A stretch of DNA of 64,000 nt from Halogranum rubrum (GCF_900114455.1 NZ_FOTC01000002.1:591012-655011); one strand, 5' to 3'; positions 8,200 to 17,448 are shown, counted from the first letter of the stretch. Numbers and translations: made by a program. The notes: a model not told the origin generated them from the sequence alone.

Positions 8200-9228
8200 A
8201 TGTCCGAGACGGAAGTAGCCGACACCGTTGAGTACGAAGTCGTCGTCGTCGGCGGCGGCCCGGCGGGATTGACGACTGCGCTGTACACGACGCGACTGGG
8301 ACACGACACTGCCGTCGTCGACCGCGGCGGCGGCAGAGCAGCGATGATGCTCGAAACACACAACGTCATCGGTATCACCGAGGACGTCTCCGGAAACGAG
8401 TTCTTGGAGACGGCCCGTGACCAAGTGGCCGAGTACGGGGCGACTTTCCACCGAGACTTCGTCACAGACGTCGAGCGACTCGACGACGGCCGGTTCCGTG
8501 TGACCGGAAACGACGAGGAGTACGTCACCGAGAAGGTCGTCCTCGCGACTGGGTTCTCCGACGAGCGACCGGACCCGCCGCTGCCGCGGACGGGCCGTGG
8601 CCTCCACTACTGTCTCCACTGCGACGCCTACATGTTCGTCGACAAGTCGGTCTACGTGATGGGCCACGGCGAGAGCGCCGCCCACGTCGCAATGATCATG
8701 CTCAACTTCACCGACGAAGTCGACCTGTTGCTTCGAGGAAAGGACCCCGAGTGGAGCGATGAGACGGACGAACGACTCCGCGCGCATCCCGTCGACATCG
8801 TCGAAGCGGAGATTTCGGGGATGACGAAAGGCGACGACGGCTGGCTGGAGAGCTTCGAGTTCGAGGACGGCACCGTCCGCGAGTACCGCGGTGGGTTCCC
8901 GATGTACGGGTCCGAGTACAACAACGGCCTCGCAGACCAGCTGGGCTGTGACATCAACGACGACGGCACCGTTGCCGTCGACGACCACGGTCGGACGAGT
9001 GTCGACGGCGTCGTCGCCGTCGGTGACCTCGTCCCCGGCCACAACCAGATTCCCGTCGCGATGGGACAGGGTGCGAAGGCCGGAATCGGTCTGCACTACG
9101 ATCTTCGGGAGTTCCCGAAGAGCCTCGACGAGATTCGAGAGCACGGCCCGGTCGACGCCGCGGAGACGCCGGCCATCTCACCGAAACTCCGCGAGGCGGC
9201 GCAGGCGTTCAGCCTCGGCGACGACTGA
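8200..9228 (+). CDS. FAD-dependent thioredoxin reductase-like oxidoreductase
   Basis: The 342-residue protein has the FAD-binding GxGxxG motif at residues 18-23 (GGGPAG) and a second Rossmann-like segment near residue 155 (VYVMGHGESAA). A CxxC pair, Cys138-Cys141 (HYCLHCDAY), sits where thioredoxin reductase has its redox-active disulfide. The C-terminal 'GVVAVGDLVPGHNQIPVAMGQGAKAG' region is the usual FAD-contacting end of the family. The product should move electrons from NAD(P)H to a thioredoxin-like partner or a small disulfide. No partner gene is adjacent. Its length is normal for TrxB (about 310-345 residues). Confidence 0.85.
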   Translation: MSETEVADTVEYEVVVVGGGPAGLTTALYTTRLGHDTAVVDRGGGRAAMMLETHNVIGITEDVSGNEFLETARDQVAEYGATFHRDFVTDVERLDDGRFRVTGNDEEYVTEKVVLATGFSDERPDPPLPRTGRGLHYCLHCDAYMFVDKSVYVMGHGESAAHVAMIMLNFTDEVDLLLRGKDPEWSDETDERLRAHPVDIVEAEISGMTKGDDGWLESFEFEDGTVREYRGGFPMYGSEYNNGLADQLGCDINDDGTVAVDDHGRTSVDGVVAVGDLVPGHNQIPVAMGQGAKAGIGLHYDLREFPKSLDEIREHGPVDAAETPAISPKLREAAQAFSLGDD

Positions 9229-9280
9229 AAAGGGTAACACCCTTAATGGGTGAGGCAGAATGAACGATTGTACCACGAGC

Positions 9281-9351
9281 GCACCGGTGGTCTAATGGCA
9301 TGACTTTGGCCTTCCAAGCCAACGATCCGGGTTCAACTCCCGGCCGGTGCA
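9281..9351 (+). tRNA. tRNA-Gly(TCC)
   Basis: The acceptor stem gcaccgg pairs perfectly with ccggtgc before discriminator A. The anticodon loop reads c-t-TCC-a-a, so it decodes GGA. The T arm is ccggg-ttcaact-cccgg. No CCA is encoded, as is common in archaea. Confidence 0.93.
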
Positions 9352-9580
9352 CTTCTGTCGAAGACTTCTCAGCGAGCGAGTCGTATCTCGCTCGCAACTT
9401 CGTCTGAGAGTGTTCGACGACGTCGGTCGATAGTTCTCCCCACGAGTCGACGACTCGTTATCGGTCTAGCTCACGAGCGTTCTCTGTCTCTCCCGCACAG
9501 ATGGCACTCGTGCAGTAAATTCTCTCAAGTGTGTAATTCAACAATCTTAACACATATACTATCACATTTCTGATTATCTC

Positions 9581-10630
9581 ATGACAGAGAAGATTCCGCT
9601 GAACCGACGTTCGTTCGTTGCTGCTGGCGCGCTTACTCTGCTCACAGGATGTACCGGTGACTCCTCGTCGGGTGAGGGCGGTACAGCGGAGCCCACGAGC
9701 GAAGCGACGACGCAGACAGAGTCAGCCACTACTGACTCGACGCAAACGTTCGACGAGTCGAGCGATAACGAGGCGTCGACGTCGCAGTCGGTGTCCGTGA
9801 CGCTCGGTGAAGCTGTCGAAGGAGAGAATCTCACGATGGTCGCCCGAAGTGTGTCCACGACAGACAAACTCGGTGAGTTTCAGGAAGCACAGAGTGGAAA
9901 CGAATTCGTCGTCGTTCGACTTGCCGTGAAGAATATCAGCGAGAAGTTCATCGACTTCAGTAGCTTCTGGCAGACACGCCTCAAAGACGGTGAGAACCAC
10001 GTGTACGACGCGTCGTTCGGTGTCACTACGCACCCCTTCGATAGCGGAACACTCGCTCCAGGCGAAGTTTCGCGTGGAGACGTCGTGTACGAGGTTCCGA
10101 AAGACGTCGGCGAACTGACGATGCAGTTCGACTTCAGCGCCTTCGATCTGTTCAAGTTCAAGCGCGTAACCGTGAACCTCTCTGACGAGGCCGAATCGAT
10201 CGCAAATCTCTCTCAGAAACTGAACACGAAGATACTCTCGACAGGAGAATCGGCTTCCAACGGAGGCGTCTCGGTCGTCGTTCACGGTGTCAGAACCGAG
10301 TCGAAATTGGGAGAGTACACCGAAGCGGAGGACGGGCGGGAGTACGTCATCCCGGACGTCGAGATAACGAACGGGACCGAAGAGCCGCTCACCGTTTCGA
10401 CGATGCTTCAGATGCGTGTGAAGACGGGGACTGGGCTATCGTCTACCGCGGATCTCGCGGGGTCGTCGTCTCTCAGTCGAGGATACAACGAGGGGTCGGA
10501 TATCGCACCCGACGAATCGCGTCGCGGTGAACTCGCGTTCCAAGTCGAGGAAGATGCAAGCTCGCTCTACTTCGTGTTCGACTTCTTGGACATCGCAGAC
10601 GCGTACAAAGTGTTCTGGGAACTCAGATGA
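9581..10630 (+). CDS. Tat lipoprotein with two DUF4352-like domains
   Basis: The 349-residue product has a Tat lipoprotein signal: RR at residues 9-10 and the lipobox LTGC ending at Cys24. A Ser/Thr/Glu linker runs to about residue 65, typical of haloarchaeal surface lipoproteins. Two similar immunoglobulin-like units follow. Each holds 'TDKLGEF' or 'ESKLGEYTEAE', then a 'VxVRLAVKNxSEKFID' or 'YVIPDVEITNGTEEPL' strand, and 'APGEVSRGDVVYEVP' or 'APDESRRGELAFQVE'. This is the DUF4352 pattern, a fold found in exported proteins of unknown role. The protein is probably anchored on the outer face of the membrane. It has its own upstream spacer after tRNA-Gly. Confidence 0.8.
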   Translation: MTEKIPLNRRSFVAAGALTLLTGCTGDSSSGEGGTAEPTSEATTQTESATTDSTQTFDESSDNEASTSQSVSVTLGEAVEGENLTMVARSVSTTDKLGEFQEAQSGNEFVVVRLAVKNISEKFIDFSSFWQTRLKDGENHVYDASFGVTTHPFDSGTLAPGEVSRGDVVYEVPKDVGELTMQFDFSAFDLFKFKRVTVNLSDEAESIANLSQKLNTKILSTGESASNGGVSVVVHGVRTESKLGEYTEAEDGREYVIPDVEITNGTEEPLTVSTMLQMRVKTGTGLSSTADLAGSSSLSRGYNEGSDIAPDESRRGELAFQVEEDASSLYFVFDFLDIADAYKVFWELR

Positions 10631-10726
10631 GGCGACTACCGGCCGTATCGACCGCAAGCGACAGTACCGGTCAGTGTCGCTCCCAGCGGACCCCTCTTTC
10701 ATCTCCCGCACGAAGGTCGGAGTCCA

Positions 10727-11488
10727 ATGAGCGTACTCACCGAAGACCTCGACGGGAAAGCGGCACTGGTCACCGGCGCATCCTCCGGAATCGGCGAGGC
10801 GACGGCGGAAGCCCTCGCAGAGGCGGGCGCGAGCGTCGCACTCGCTGCACGTCGCGAAGACGAACTCGAACAACTCGCCGACCGCATTGAGTCCGAGGGC
10901 GGCGAGACGCTCGTCGTCCCGACGGACGTCACCGACGAAGACGAGATTCAGGAGATGGTCGACCGGACAGCGGAGGAGTTCGGCAGTCTCGACATCCTCG
11001 TCAACAATGCCGGTGTGATGCTGTTGGAGCGCGTCGAAGACGCCGACACCGACAACTTCCGACAGATGGTCGAGGTCAACCTCCTCGGTCTGATGAACGT
11101 CACGCACGCCGCACTACCAATCATGCAGGAGCAGGGCGAGGGACACGTCGTGAACATCTCCTCCGTCGCCGGGCGGAAGGCCTACGCCGGGTCGAGCGGC
11201 TACAACGCGACGAAGTTCGGCGTCAACGCGTTCTCCGAGGCGTTCCGTCAGGAGGTCACCGGCGAGAACGACATCCGTGTGACGCTCATCGAACCGGGCT
11301 ACGTCGACACCGAACTCGCCGAGCACATCCCGGACGACGAGCAGCAAGAGCAGGCGAAAGAAGCGCTGGAAGCGATGGACGCGCTTGAAGCAGACGACAT
11401 CGCCCGGTCTATCGCCTTCGCCGTCGGCCAACCCTCTCACGTCGACGTCAACGAGATGCTCATTCGGCCGACGGACCAGGAACTCTAA
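10727..11488 (+). CDS. Short-chain dehydrogenase/reductase (SDR)
   Basis: This is a classical SDR of 253 residues. The NAD(P)-binding TGASSGIG is at residues 16-23, NNAG near residue 94, and catalytic Tyr159 and Lys163 form the YNATK version of YxxxK, with a Ser about 13 residues earlier in 'ISSVAG'. The C-terminus ends with a 'VNEMLIRPTDQEL' segment common in haloarchaeal SDRs related to NADP-dependent 3-hydroxy acid dehydrogenase (YdfG-like). The substrate is unknown. Coding starts 96 bases after the preceding lipoprotein and appears monocistronic. Confidence 0.88.
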   Translation: MSVLTEDLDGKAALVTGASSGIGEATAEALAEAGASVALAARREDELEQLADRIESEGGETLVVPTDVTDEDEIQEMVDRTAEEFGSLDILVNNAGVMLLERVEDADTDNFRQMVEVNLLGLMNVTHAALPIMQEQGEGHVVNISSVAGRKAYAGSSGYNATKFGVNAFSEAFRQEVTGENDIRVTLIEPGYVDTELAEHIPDDEQQEQAKEALEAMDALEADDIARSIAFAVGQPSHVDVNEMLIRPTDQEL

Positions 11489-11572
11489 GCTTTCAGTCTC
11501 GGAGACAGAATTACCACCGAACACATAAGTATCGGCTTTTGATAGACTGCGGCAACGAAGCGGAGCGACCGC

Positions 11573-13186
11573 GTGCTGCTGGCCGTTGGCTGTCTCATCT
11601 GTCTGGGCGTCGTCACCGCCGGGTTCGTCGACTTCGGAGCGGCGTCGTCTTCACCGGCCCCCGGCGCGGGAAGGCCGAAGTGTCTGTCGACTCCGTCCCC
11701 GCCGACGAGGTGACACTCACGCGCGGGATGTTCGGGTCGGGAACCTACCACCTCGAGGCCCCACCGGCGTATGTAACGCCCGAGCGCGTCGACGGCAACC
11801 CGGTCGTCAAGTTCGCCCTCGACGTCCCCGCGCTCGGCCACGCCGATTCGACGGTGTACGAACTGCACGGCCGCGACGGTTCGCGCCGAAACGCGCTTTC
11901 GGGCCGTCACGTACGCAGCAATCGGTCTCTGTACGTGGGTCCACGCCGCCGAAGCGCTGATTCTGTTTGTCGCGCCTGTGCCCATCGACCTCGCGACGGC
12001 GCGGACGAACCGCCCGCGGCATCTCGCCGTCGTCGCCCTCGTGTTCGCCGTCTCGCTTCTCCCGTTCGCGCTGACCAACTACGCCATCACCGGAAACCCG
12101 GTACAACCACTTCGACTCCTGCCGGATTACAAGAGTCAGCCACTCGCTGGCGACTCGGTCGGTGCGGCCAGTTCGTCCTCGGTGGCATCTTCGGGGGCTT
12201 CTCCGAGTCCGCCGGAGACCACTGGCTCCGCGTCGGACGGGCCGACGGGGATGGCAGGAACCTCAACGTCCTCGAACCCTGCAGGTGACACGCTCAGCGG
12301 TCTCATCGCGTTCGTCGGTAGCCTCGCCGTGTTCGTCGGCGACGCAGTCGCCACGGTTGTCGGTGGTCTCGCCTACTTCCAGTCTCGGTTGACTCATTCG
12401 TTCCACGTCATTACCGACGTCGAGCGACTCGCCGACGTCTTCTTCGGGAGTGGTTACCGCCCGCTTCGGACGGGTCAAGACCGGGCCGTCAACCTCAGCG
12501 TCCTCGAGTCGATGCCACTGTTCGGCGTCGTGCTCACGCTTCCTCTCGTTGCGGTGTGGCGTCGGCGGAGACTGCTCACCGACGGTGGGTCGGTGCGTGC
12601 TCGACTCTCGGACTCGACTCGGTGGTCTCGCCCGTCGCTTCGCTTTCTCTCGGCCACGCAGTCGACTGACGTGTTCGTCGCCCTCTACGCGGCGATACTC
12701 GTCGTCTTCTACCTCAGAAGCCTCCCACTCCATCACATGCTCACCGTTCGGTACCTCCACCCGCTCTATCCGGTCGGTGTCTACGCGCTCGTTCGGACAC
12801 CGGCGGTTCGGCGCGTGATTCGACAGGAGTGGTCGACGCTGTGGCGGGCGTACACCGTCGCCGTCGCTGGTGGCGTCCCGCTGTATCTGGGTGCGCTCGT
12901 ACTCTTCGACACCGTCCAGAGCGAGGCGATTCAACTGTACGCTCTCGTCGCACTCCTCGTGGGAGTCGCCGTCGATCTGTGGTCCGTGAGCAGCGCACTC
13001 GTCGGTAACGACTGAGACGGCCGACTTCTCCGCGTCGGTGCCGTCGTCCTTGGTGTCGCCGCCGCATCGATGACGGTGTACCTCCTCGTGAGCGGGTGGG
13101 TCCTCTTCTCTGTCGAGGGACGGTTCGCACTCCCGCTCTCACGTGCCATCTCGGATGCACTCGTCGCCGTCAATCCGTTTCGGTGA
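11573..13186 (+). pseudogene. Decayed composite: secreted-protein fragment joined to a truncated membrane protein
   Basis: Three lesions are visible. From 11573 a signal-peptide-like run (LLAVGCLICLGVVTAGF) reads in one frame. After a likely one-base loss near 11680 the sequence continues in another frame as 'KAEVSVDSVPADEVTLTRG' to about 11885. There it meets, abruptly, the interior of a polytopic membrane protein (TYAAIGLCTWVHAAEALILF) that has no start codon until GTG 11978. This membrane frame hits TGA at 13013-13015 but continues in the same frame for 56 more hydrophobic codons (AVVLGVAAASMTVYLLVSG) to a second TGA at 13184. A shortened 345-residue protein from 11978 to 13015 remains possible. 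Confidence 0.65.
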
Positions 13187-13292
13187 GGTCACTCGTTCGA
13201 GTCGGGCCGGGAGTACCGTTCCAACCCGCCGTGCTTGAACGCCAGCACGCGACGGTGAGATTCATATCGTTCGGAAGCGTACTCGTCCCGTC

Positions 13293-13586
13293 ATGTTCGA
13301 CTACACCCCACTGTTCGGGCCGATTCCCGGTGGTCCCGAACTCCTCATCATCCTAGTCGTCATCGTCTTTCTCTTCGGTGCGAACAAGATTCCAGAACTC
13401 GCTCGTGCCAGCGGACAAGCGATGGGCGAGTTCCAACGCGGACGCGAAGAGATAGAGCAGGAGATTCGTGATGCGGCGGCGACGAGACAGCGCGAACCTG
13501 CCGAGGAACTCGTCGACGAAGCCGACGAACGCGCGACCGACGACCCCGACCTGGCCGAACGAGCCACGGGCCGAAACGCAGTCTGA
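13293..13586 (+). CDS. tatA: Sec-independent translocase protein TatA/E (copy 1)
   Basis: The 97-residue protein has the TatA plan: a short extracellular N-terminus with FGPIPGGPE, one transmembrane helix (LLIILVVIVFLFGA), the hinge NKIPELAR, and an amphipathic helix (GQAMGEFQRGREEI). An acidic tail follows. TatA multimers help form the pore through which folded twin-arginine substrates cross the membrane. A TATA-like 'tcatatc' lies about 28 nt upstream. No tatC is nearby. The hinge and helix match the second copy at 16636 almost residue for residue, but the tails differ. Confidence 0.88.
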   Translation: MFDYTPLFGPIPGGPELLIILVVIVFLFGANKIPELARASGQAMGEFQRGREEIEQEIRDAAATRQREPAEELVDEADERATDDPDLAERATGRNAV

Positions 13587-13627
13587 GAAGTTCTTCGTCG
13601 TCTCTGTTCTCGTCTCTCTTTCGTTCC

Positions 13628-14923
13628 TCAGTCTCCGAGCGTCGCTACCGTGTCCGCTTCCGTCGTCGCTCTCGTGCGTGTCACTGCGAAGACGACTGTC
13701 GCGACGACGATGAACCCCGCCGCGGTGAGAAACGCGACAGTCGTCGAGACGACGTCGATGATTATCCCGACTACTGCTGGGCCGACGACCTGTCCCACCT
13801 TCCACGAGATAGAGCGCAGCGACAGACTGCTAGCGACGGAGTCGAACCGCTCGCCCTCCTCGACGAACAGCGCCATACTCGCCGGGAGTCGGAGACTGTC
13901 ACCGACGCCGAGCAGTCCGTACGCGGCGAACAGCGTGAAGAACGCACCACCGAGTTCGACAGACTGGCCGGCGAACCCGAACGCGACTGGAGAGAGCGCC
14001 CCCTCCGCGAGATAGGAGAGAGGAATCATCGCCGTCCCGACGCCGTAGAGCAGTGCGCCTGCGGCGACGAAGTACGGTTTCCGCCCGATTCGGTCCGTCA
14101 AGTCGCCCGTGTAGCCCTGTAGTAGCGACTTCGTGAGTTTCCCGCCGGCGAGAATCCACCCGATAGCGAACGCGTTGATGCCGAACTCGGTCCGGGCGAG
14201 GATGGGGAGGAAGATGATGACGGCCATCTTCCCGAAGCTGAAGGCGAGTCGGAAGGCGACGAGTGCCCGGACCATCGGTCGGGCGAGGAGAGCGCGGAAC
14301 GTCTCCACGCTCGTCGCGTCCTCGGGGTCGGTCTTCCCACCGGGGTTGTCGCGGAGGAACGCGAACACGAGGACGAACGCACCGATGGTGACGAGACTGA
14401 GCACGAGATAGGTGAGCCGAAAGTCGTAGGCGTAGAGGAGATAGCCGCCGACGACGTCGCCTGCGAGACTGGAGAACGCCGCGACCTGGTTGTACGACCC
14501 GAGCCAACGACCGCTCTCGTCTTCGGGGCTGATTTCGCCGACGACTGTCGACCCGGTTATCCAGAGGAGACTCGCGCCGACCCCTTGCAGCACTCGGACG
14601 AGGATGACGTGTGTCGCACTCTCGACGAACGCGAACCCTCCAAAGACGGCGACGTTCAGCACGAGACCGGCGAGGAGGAACCGTTTCGCGTTCCCGGTGT
14701 CTATCTTTCGGCCCAGCGGGAGAACGATGAGTAACTGGACGAACGCGAACGCGGTTCCGAACAGTCCTTCGACGAACCCCGTCGTTCCGAACTGCTCGGC
14801 GTAGAGTGCGAGTGCGATGAGCACCGTCGAGTACGCTTGACTCCGCGCGAACGCAGTTCCGGCGAGTGCAGCGAACTCGCGGTCACGGAGGAGCGCGAGC
14901 GAGTGACCCAGCCCAGATGACAC
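13628..14923 (-). CDS. Major facilitator superfamily transporter
   Basis: I place the start at GTG 14921-14923 (VSSGLGHSL), because the upstream 23 codons are Arg-rich and read like non-coding sequence. This gives 431 residues and about 12 transmembrane helices. The MFS signature between helices 2 and 3 reads 'LPLGRKIDTGNAKR', and its repeat before helix 9 reads 'GYTGDLTDRIGRKPYF'. 'GVGASLLWITGSTVVGEI' is a helix 4-5 segment of drug-efflux-like permeases. The substrate is not predictable. It is convergent with tatA1. Confidence 0.82.
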   Translation of the reverse strand: MSSGLGHSLALLRDREFAALAGTAFARSQAYSTVLIALALYAEQFGTTGFVEGLFGTAFAFVQLLIVLPLGRKIDTGNAKRFLLAGLVLNVAVFGGFAFVESATHVILVRVLQGVGASLLWITGSTVVGEISPEDESGRWLGSYNQVAAFSSLAGDVVGGYLLYAYDFRLTYLVLSLVTIGAFVLVFAFLRDNPGGKTDPEDATSVETFRALLARPMVRALVAFRLAFSFGKMAVIIFLPILARTEFGINAFAIGWILAGGKLTKSLLQGYTGDLTDRIGRKPYFVAAGALLYGVGTAMIPLSYLAEGALSPVAFGFAGQSVELGGAFFTLFAAYGLLGVGDSLRLPASMALFVEEGERFDSVASSLSLRSISWKVGQVVGPAVVGIIIDVVSTTVAFLTAAGFIVVATVVFAVTRTRATTEADTVATLGD

Positions 14924-15074
14924 GGTTGTCTGTCGAGACGGTCGGCAGCGTAAAAAACGACGCTTTCGACGATGGGGTCGTCTCGCATTCACACACGGTT
15001 CGTCCGTGTCACACGGCTGCTAGGTGTCCTGATCCTCGTGTCCGTGTCTCGTGGCGAGGGCGTAGAGCGCGCCC

Positions 15075-15908
15075 TTAGAGTTCGATGCGTTCGACGAGTT
15101 GGTCGTCGTCGGATTTGGTGTTGACCGCGACGATACGAATCTCGTTTTCGAGCTTCGAGTTGTGGAGTTTTGCCTTCAGGAGGTTGTCGACCTGGTAGAC
15201 ACCGGCCGCGTTGACCATCTCGATTTCGACGAGCACCGGGACGCCTTCGCCGGGTTTCAGCGAGACGCTGCTGATTGCCTGACTGGAGAGCGTGTTGATG
15301 CCGCGACCACCCTTCTCGTAGGGGATTCGCGACCGGCCGCGTTCCATGTCGAGTGCGTCGGAGACGCGGATGACACCGGCCTCGGTCGTGAGCGGGTCTT
15401 CTTCGGTGTGGTGACAGAGAATCGCGTGGAGGACTTCTGCCTTCATCCGAACGACTTCGTCGGTGTCGTAGAACTGCGGGAGGAAGCGGTCGAGGAGGTC
15501 CGCTGCGAGCGGGATGGAGTAGTAGGCGTGACTGTCACGGTGGACGATGTGACCGATGTCGTGAATCGTCGCCGCGAGCGCGATGATGACCGACTCGTCT
15601 GCCTCATCGAGCTGCTGGTCCGCCGCCCCGTTGAACTCGACGTCGCCCGCCTTGAGCAGGTCGTAGAGTCGAAGTGCCCGGTTCCGGACGATTTCGATGT
15701 GTTTCGGACCGTGGTCGTTGTACCCCTTACGCGCCACTGCGTTGACGTTCTGCGCCTTGAGGTAGGTCGATATCTCGACGTCGTTCTCGATGACGGGGAG
15801 GATTTCGTTCAGCTTCTCGTCGGGGAAGGCGTGTTCGGCCTCCGGGTCGTAGCTCCGCGCGCCGTTGATATCGTCGATGTCGTCGATGTCGTCGGTGTCG
15901 CTGCTCAT
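15075..15908 (-). CDS. HD domain phosphohydrolase
   Basis: I start it at ATG 15906-15908 (MSSDTDDID), leaving 277 residues. Metal-binding HD-superfamily residues are visible: His66 (NDHGPKH), His116-Asp117 (TIHDIGH), a His-rich segment around 161-167 (LHAILCHH) and Asp184 (RVSDALDMER). HD proteins hydrolyse phosphate esters of nucleotides or second messengers. The final 70 residues form a separate beta-rich domain. The N-terminus is a DDI repeat, probably flexible. It is followed 67 bases away by the same-strand peroxiredoxin gene upstream. Confidence 0.82.
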   Translation of the reverse strand: MSSDTDDIDDIDDINGARSYDPEAEHAFPDEKLNEILPVIENDVEISTYLKAQNVNAVARKGYNDHGPKHIEIVRNRALRLYDLLKAGDVEFNGAADQQLDEADESVIIALAATIHDIGHIVHRDSHAYYSIPLAADLLDRFLPQFYDTDEVVRMKAEVLHAILCHHTEEDPLTTEAGVIRVSDALDMERGRSRIPYEKGGRGINTLSSQAISSVSLKPGEGVPVLVEIEMVNAAGVYQVDNLLKAKLHNSKLENEIRIVAVNTKSDDDQLVERIEL

Positions 15909-15976
15909 GGATACGACTTCACGCGCTGACGAGAAAAAGTCCGTGGGATTCGGTTTGCGACCGTTGGGACGCGAAG

Positions 15977-16456
15977 TTAGGCGGCGTCGACAGCGGCCTG
16001 TTCGACCTCGTCGTAGTCGGGTTCGACGCCGGGGTCGTCGCTGACCCACGTGTACGCCACTTCGCCGTCACCGTCGACGACGAAGACGGCGCGCTTGGCG
16101 AGTCCGTAGTAGCCGAAGTCGTCGAAGTCCATCTCGACGTCGTAGGCGTCGATGAGTTCCTTGTTCGTGTCGCTGACGAGACCGAACGAGAGGTCGTTCT
16201 GCGCTTTGAACTCCTGCAGCGCGAAGGGGGTGTCGACGCTGACACCGTAGATAGTCGCGCCGACGTCCTCGAAGGCGGCGAGTTCGGACTCGAACGTACA
16301 CATCTCGTCGGTACAGACCGAGGTGAACGCGCCGGGGAAGAACGCCAACACGACGGGTGCCTCTTCGTCGAGGTGCTCCGAGAGCGTCTTCGGACCGATT
16401 TCGTCGGTCACGAACGGTGCGGTGAAGTCGGGTGCGTCGTCTCCTACGTCGACCAT
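15977..16456 (-). CDS. Peroxiredoxin (BCP/AhpC-TSA family)
   Basis: Starting at ATG 16454-16456, the product is 159 residues (MVDVGDDAPDFTAP). The active-site segment PGAFTSVCTDEMC holds the peroxidatic Cys48 and a second Cys53 five residues on, the arrangement of bacterioferritin-comigratory-protein-type peroxiredoxins, which form an intramolecular disulfide. The enzyme reduces hydrogen and organic peroxides, with electrons usually from thioredoxin. It is divergent from tatA2; the two starts are 180 bases apart. Confidence 0.9.
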   Translation of the reverse strand: MVDVGDDAPDFTAPFVTDEIGPKTLSEHLDEEAPVVLAFFPGAFTSVCTDEMCTFESELAAFEDVGATIYGVSVDTPFALQEFKAQNDLSFGLVSDTNKELIDAYDVEMDFDDFGYYGLAKRAVFVVDGDGEVAYTWVSDDPGVEPDYDEVEQAAVDAA

Positions 16457-16601
16457 AAGCAGGCGTTCTCTCGCGCGACGAATGACGTTTGTGCTCTCGA
16501 CATGGCCTGACAAGCGTTCACGTACGCTACTGAATGGGGGACGGCTCGGGGAAAGCGTACTCTGCTCCGGAAGAATGTAGCGAACCGCCACGAGCAAAAA
16601 G

Positions 16602-16609
16602 CCTATAAT
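16602..16609 (+). promoter_or_regulatory. TATA box before tatA copy 2
   Basis: The sequence cctataat lies about 30 nt before ATG 16636, in an AT-richer patch of the spacer shared with the divergent peroxiredoxin gene. Confidence 0.5.
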
Positions 16610-16635
16610 CGAGACATGGTTAGGCAGGGGTAGAG

Positions 16636-16968
16636 ATGATTGACACCGTGATTCCACTGTTTGGACCGATCCCTGGCGGGCCGGAGCTCCTCATCATCCT
16701 CCTCGTGCTCGTCCTGCTGTTCGGCGCAAACAAGATTCCGAAGCTTGCTCGGTCGACGGGTCAGGCGATGGGTGAGTTCCAGAAGGGCCGCGAAGAAGTC
16801 GAAGACGAACTCGAGCAGATGCGAGAGGGCAAAGGCTCTCGGACGCAGACCGACGACGAGGACGACGAAGTGACTCCCGACATCGGCGCAGACTCCACCG
16901 ACTCGACCAACACGGCTACCGAGACGACCGGCACCCCGACCGAAACCGAGACCGAGAAGAACAACTAA
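16636..16968 (+). CDS. tatA: Sec-independent translocase protein TatA/E (copy 2)
   Basis: The 110-residue protein has the same plan as the copy at 13293: PLFGPIPGGPE, one transmembrane helix (LLIILLVLVLLFGA), hinge NKIPKLAR, amphipathic helix GQAMGEFQKGREEVEDE, then a disordered acidic Thr-rich tail. Haloarchaea export an unusually large share of secreted proteins through Tat, and multiple TatA proteins are known in the group. Two small hairpins (16980-17040 region) follow the stop and could end transcription before tRNA-Arg. Confidence 0.88.
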   Translation: MIDTVIPLFGPIPGGPELLIILLVLVLLFGANKIPKLARSTGQAMGEFQKGREEVEDELEQMREGKGSRTQTDDEDDEVTPDIGADSTDSTNTATETTGTPTETETEKNN

Positions 16969-17050
16969 CTCCCCTTTCTGCCCGACCAGTCGGGCACATT
17001 CTCTGCGCTGGAAGCGCACGCTTTTCGTGTGCGCTTTCGTAGCTCCGCCG

Positions 17051-17123
17051 GGGCGTGTGGCCTAGTGGACAGGGCGAGAGGTTCCTAACCTCTCGATCGC
17101 GGGTTCGAATCCCGTCACGCCCG
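17051..17123 (+). tRNA. tRNA-Arg(CCT)
   Basis: The acceptor stem gggcgtg pairs with cacgccc. The anticodon stem gagagg/cctctc encloses t-t-CCT-a-a, so it decodes AGG. The T arm is present with loop ttcgaat. No CCA is encoded. Confidence 0.92.
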
Positions 17124-17448
17124 CTGTTCTGTCCGAGCGACAGTGAGGACGAACAGCGACGGTGGTGGGATTCTTGAACCCTAGAAGTCGCAGCCCGCGA
17201 AGGCGAGCAAAGCGAGCCGAGCTGGAACGTCTTCTTCTGGTTCGAATCCCGTCACGGCCGTTCGGCTTCGCTTCGCTCAGCCCCACGGCCGTGACTTACC
17301 CCCACTCGCTCACTTCGTTCACTCGCGGGAGTCCCGTCACGCCCGCCAGCTTCTGCGAGCAACAGCGAGCAGTAGTGACAGAACCAGAAAGATCGATGTA
17401 GAGAACGACCGTTGCTCAACCCCTAGTGCGTCTGCGTTTCTCTCTCAG
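17124..17448. repeat. Spacer with partial direct copies of the tRNA-Arg 3' end
   Basis: No gene is seen here. The stretch ggttcgaatcccgtcacg of the tRNA (17102-17119) recurs at 17239-17256, and tcccgtcacgcccgc (17110-17124) recurs at 17332-17346. The rest consists of GC-rich 'cgagcaaagcgag' and 'cttcgcttcgctcag'-type filler. Copies of a tRNA 3' end are what repeated integration at, or recombination between, tRNA genes would leave. Confidence 0.6.

Noticed and set aside
13013-13015. TGA as programmed readthrough or selenocysteine
   Set aside because: There is no SECIS-like element that I can see, and the gene already carries other lesions, so ordinary decay is simpler.
17159-17346. Short phased repeats as a CRISPR array
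   Set aside because: The repeats are two unequal pieces of a tRNA end with irregular spacing; there are no constant repeats with spacers.
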